Below, piece by piece: positions 4,307 to 6,137 of a DNA stretch of 6,137 nucleotides. Under the pieces are notes generated by a model that did not search any database, had not been told where the DNA came from, and saw only the letters and a program-made list of their open reading frames with translations. Within the stretch, counting starts at the first letter, position 1. Every line of letters begins with the position of its first letter. The position numbers and the translations under genes were made by a program. This stretch comes from Nitrospirota bacterium (GTDB lineage: Bacteria; Nitrospirota; Thermodesulfovibrionia; Thermodesulfovibrionales; JdFR-88): contig JAJYGJ010000015.1 in NCBI GenBank assembly GCA_021790695.1, positions 1 to 6,137 on the forward strand. The letters are read 5' to 3'.

Positions 4307-5383
4307 ATGGCCGCCGTAAAGGACTACTACGGGATACTGGGCGTGGGCCGGAAGGTCACCGCGGACGAGATAAAGGCCGCTTACAGGAAGCTGGCACGCA
4401 AGCACCATCCGGACTTAAACCCCGGCGACAAGGCGGCGGAAGAAAGGTTCAAGGAGATAAACGAGGCCTACGCCGTCCTGAGCGACCCCAAAAAGAGGCA
4501 GGAGTATGATCGCGGGCCGGAGAAGTTTGAGTGGGCCGGGGCGGGCCCGCAGCCAGGATACGGCGAGAAGGGTTTTGAGTTCGACTTCGGTTTCGGCGAT
4601 ATCTTCTCCGAGCTTTTTGGCGGCGCGGCAAGGCAAAGGGAGTTTGCAAGAAAGGGCGCGGACCTATATACCGAGATGGATGTGACCTTCAACGAGGCCT
4701 TTGGCGGCACCACGAGGCACGTAACCATAAACAGGGAGGGGGCCTGTCCGCAGTGCGGAGGCGCCGGCGCCCTGGAGGTCAGGAAATGCCCCCGCTGCGG
4801 CGGCTCCGGCAGGCTCCAGACCAAGCGGGGGTTTTTCAACACCGTTCAGGCCTGTCCGGAATGCGGCGGCAGCGGCCAGAAGGTGGCCAGGGCCTGTCCC
4901 GTTTGCGGGGGTTCGGGGAAAAAACTCTCCGCCGAGACGATCTCCGTGAAAATCCCGGCCGGTGTGGACAACGGTTCGATGCTCAGGCTGAAGGGACTCG
5001 GCAACGCGGGCGCCGGCGGAGGCCCGGCCGGAGACCTGAGGATAAAGATAGGCGTGAGGGCCCATCCCTTTTTCAGAAGGGAAGGCGACAATATCTATGT
5101 CAACGTCCCCGTGACGGTGGGGGAGGCGGTCCTCGGGGCCAGGATCGAGGTGCCCGCCCCCGACGGAAAGACGATAATAATGAAGCTGCCGGCCGGAACC
5201 GCGGGAGGCCAGCGCTTCAAACTGAAAGGCAAGGGTTTTCCATCGCCCAGGGGCGGCAGGGGAAACCTGTACGCGGACATCAATATCGCACTGCCCAAAC
5301 GCATGGACGAGAAGGCGAAGGCCGCCCTTTCCGAGCTTGAGCGCGCCTACAGGGAAAACCCCAGGAGGGAGGCCTTCAAATGA
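4307..5383 (+). CDS. dnaJ: Chaperone protein DnaJ (class I Hsp40)
   Basis: DnaJ is a cytosolic co-chaperone that binds unfolded proteins and stimulates the DnaK ATPase. The 358-residue protein has the full class I layout. The J domain (about 5-70) has the catalytic HPD at 34-36. A short Gly/Phe-rich linker (about 74-106) contains DIFSELFGG. A zinc-finger region has four intact CxxCxGxG motifs at 147-154, 161-168, 183-190 and 197-204, and the C-terminal substrate-binding domains begin near SVKIPAGVDNG (213-223). Only 6 residues separate the first two zinc motifs and the G/F linker is compact, so it is slightly shorter than E. coli DnaJ (376). The start gives the normal DYYGILGV opening. Its last codons overlap hspR by 4 bp. 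No dnaK or grpE is adjacent here, so it may be one of several DnaJ paralogues, with its DnaK encoded elsewhere. Confidence 0.96.
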   Translation: MAAVKDYYGILGVGRKVTADEIKAAYRKLARKHHPDLNPGDKAAEERFKEINEAYAVLSDPKKRQEYDRGPEKFEWAGAGPQPGYGEKGFEFDFGFGDIFSELFGGAARQREFARKGADLYTEMDVTFNEAFGGTTRHVTINREGACPQCGGAGALEVRKCPRCGGSGRLQTKRGFFNTVQACPECGGSGQKVARACPVCGGSGKKLSAETISVKIPAGVDNGSMLRLKGLGNAGAGGGPAGDLRIKIGVRAHPFFRREGDNIYVNVPVTVGEAVLGARIEVPAPDGKTIIMKLPAGTAGGQRFKLKGKGFPSPRGGRGNLYADINIALPKRMDEKAKAALSELERAYRENPRREAFK

Positions 5384-5766
5384 AACGGGCGAAGGAGCAG
5401 CCCCTTTATATGATAAGCGTGGTGGCGCGGATGCTCCAGGTCCATCCCCAGACGCTCAGGATGTACGAGCGCGAGGGTTTTGTCCATCCCCAGCGCACGG
5501 GAGGACAGAGACTCTATTCCGAGGAGGACGTCGAACGCCTGGGCCTCGTAATCAGACTTACCAGGGAGATGGGCGTGAACAAGGCCGGCGTGGACATCAT
5601 ACTCCGGATGCGCGCGCGCATCGAGGTGCTTCAGCGGGAGATGTTCGGCATGATGGAACATCTTGAAGACGATTTCCGCAGAGACTTTGAGCAGAGGATG
5701 ACGCGCATTTTCGGCATCATGACCGGAGATGATGAAAAAGACCATGCCGAAAGAGACAAGCGCTAA
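5380..5766 (+). CDS. hspR: Heat-shock repressor HspR (MerR family)
   Basis: HspR is a MerR-type DNA-binding repressor of chaperone genes. In Streptomyces it represses the dnaK operon, clpB and lon, with DnaK as co-repressor. The 128-residue protein starts with a MerR winged-helix domain (about 8-77): helix-turn-helix ISVVARMLQVHPQTLRMYE (12-30), and a wing with RTGGQRLYSEEDVERL (39-54). VNKAGVDIIL (66-75) follows. The VHPQTLRMYEREGFV pattern is characteristic of HspR. The C-terminus (about 76-112) is a charged helix with coiled-coil character, and the tail is acidic/basic with no effector-binding domain. The ATG lies in an ATGA overlap with the dnaJ stop and follows GGAGGGAGG (5364-5372). Placement with dnaJ and clpB and the HAIR-like site at the operon promoter support autoregulation. 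Confidence 0.93.
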   Translation: MKRAKEQPLYMISVVARMLQVHPQTLRMYEREGFVHPQRTGGQRLYSEEDVERLGLVIRLTREMGVNKAGVDIILRMRARIEVLQREMFGMMEHLEDDFRRDFEQRMTRIFGIMTGDDEKDHAERDKR

Positions 5767-5821
5767 AACATAAAGTGATAAAAGGAAAAATTCCATTCAT
5801 GAAGAAGGAGAGAAAATCCGC
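5767..5821 (+). other. hspR-clpB spacer with clpB ribosome binding site and possible micro-ORF
   Basis: The 55-bp spacer holds AAGGAG (5805-5810), 11 nt before the clpB ATG. It also contains an ATG at 5799 opening an 8-codon frame (MKKERKSA) that ends in a TGA overlapping the clpB ATG as ATGA. An AAAGGA 12 nt upstream of that ATG could serve it. I see no terminator or clear promoter, so clpB is probably co-transcribed with hspR. Translation of the micro-ORF is unproven. Confidence 0.5.
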
Positions 5822-6137
5822 ATGAGACTGGACAAATTGACCGTCAAATCGCAGGAGGCCGTGGCCGAGGGCCAGAGGATCGCGGAGGCGGGGGGCAACC
5901 AGGAGCTTCAGCCCGAGCACCTGCTCCTTGCCCTCCTGGCGGACGATGAAGGCATAGCCGTGCAAATCCTGAACCGCCTGGGCGCCGACGCCCCGGGCGC
6001 GATTAAGGCCGATGTGGAGAAGATCGTGGACCGCTTCCCGAAGGCCTCCGGGGCCACTCCGCTCGGACAATTTTACGCATCCGCCAGGCTGAAAGACGTC
6101 TTTGAGCGGGCCATGAAGGAGGCGGCGCATCTGACCG
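5822..6137 (+). CDS. clpB: ATP-dependent disaggregase ClpB, N-terminal part (runs off the window)
   Basis: ClpB is a hexameric AAA+ machine that pulls polypeptides out of aggregates together with DnaK, DnaJ and GrpE. The visible 105 codons are the Clp N-terminal domain. The MRLDKLTVKSQEAV opening is typical of ClpB. The first Clp_N repeat has QELQPEHLLLALLADDEG (28-45), and a second repeat begins near residue 79 (LGQFYASARLKDVFERAMKEA). The nucleotide-binding domains and the middle coiled-coil that would separate ClpB from ClpC or ClpA lie outside the window, but the N-terminus and the HspR operon favour ClpB. The ATG at 5822 is supported by AAGGAG 11 nt upstream. Confidence 0.92.
   Translation, partial: MRLDKLTVKSQEAVAEGQRIAEAGGNQELQPEHLLLALLADDEGIAVQILNRLGADAPGAIKADVEKIVDRFPKASGATPLGQFYASARLKDVFERAMKEAAHLT

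Noticed and set aside
1..6137. CRISPR array, insertion sequence, prophage or defence system
   Set aside because: No regularly spaced direct repeats, transposase, integrase or defence-type genes are visible; apart from the divergent region the window is housekeeping and stress genes in conserved order.

Overview
The window reads as one bacterial chromosomal segment with two oppositely oriented blocks. Positions 1 to about 3980 are transcribed leftward (minus strand) and are translation and transcription core genes. Positions about 4230 to 6137 are transcribed rightward and form a heat-shock operon. Coding DNA is GC-rich; the promoter regions are markedly AT-rich. The order tRNA-Thr(UGU), tRNA-Tyr, tRNA-Gly, tRNA-Thr(GGU), tuf, rpmG, tRNA-Trp, secE, nusG, rplK is the classical bacterial arrangement. 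The presence of rlmB just upstream and of a MerR-type HspR repressor with dnaJ and clpB suggests a Desulfobacterota- or Nitrospirota-like lineage. That placement is an inference from layout and protein style, not a demonstrated assignment.

Leftward block, in transcription order: rlmB (23S rRNA 2'-O-methyltransferase); an AT-rich gap with two overlapping sigma-70-type promoters; four tRNA genes; tuf (EF-Tu); rpmG (L33), whose start overlaps the tuf stop by 4 bp; tRNA-Trp; secE; nusG, whose start overlaps the secE stop by 1 bp; and the first 86 codons of rplK (L11), cut by the window edge. No convincing terminator separates these genes, so one long transcript processed at its tRNAs is likely.

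Rightward block: dnaJ, hspR (4-bp overlap with dnaJ) and the start of clpB (105 codons, cut by the window edge). A near-consensus promoter at 4231-4259 drives it. A sequence resembling the HspR operator HAIR lies on its -35 element, which predicts autorepression by HspR relieved under protein-folding stress.

The 328-bp divergent region 3979-4306 is the least explained part. Besides the dnaJ promoter it holds a dense GC-rich cluster of inverted repeats (about 4020-4151), a 12-bp palindrome, and an inverted repeat immediately before the rlmB start codon. I did not find a clearly novel multi-gene system. The points most worth checking are regulatory or structural.
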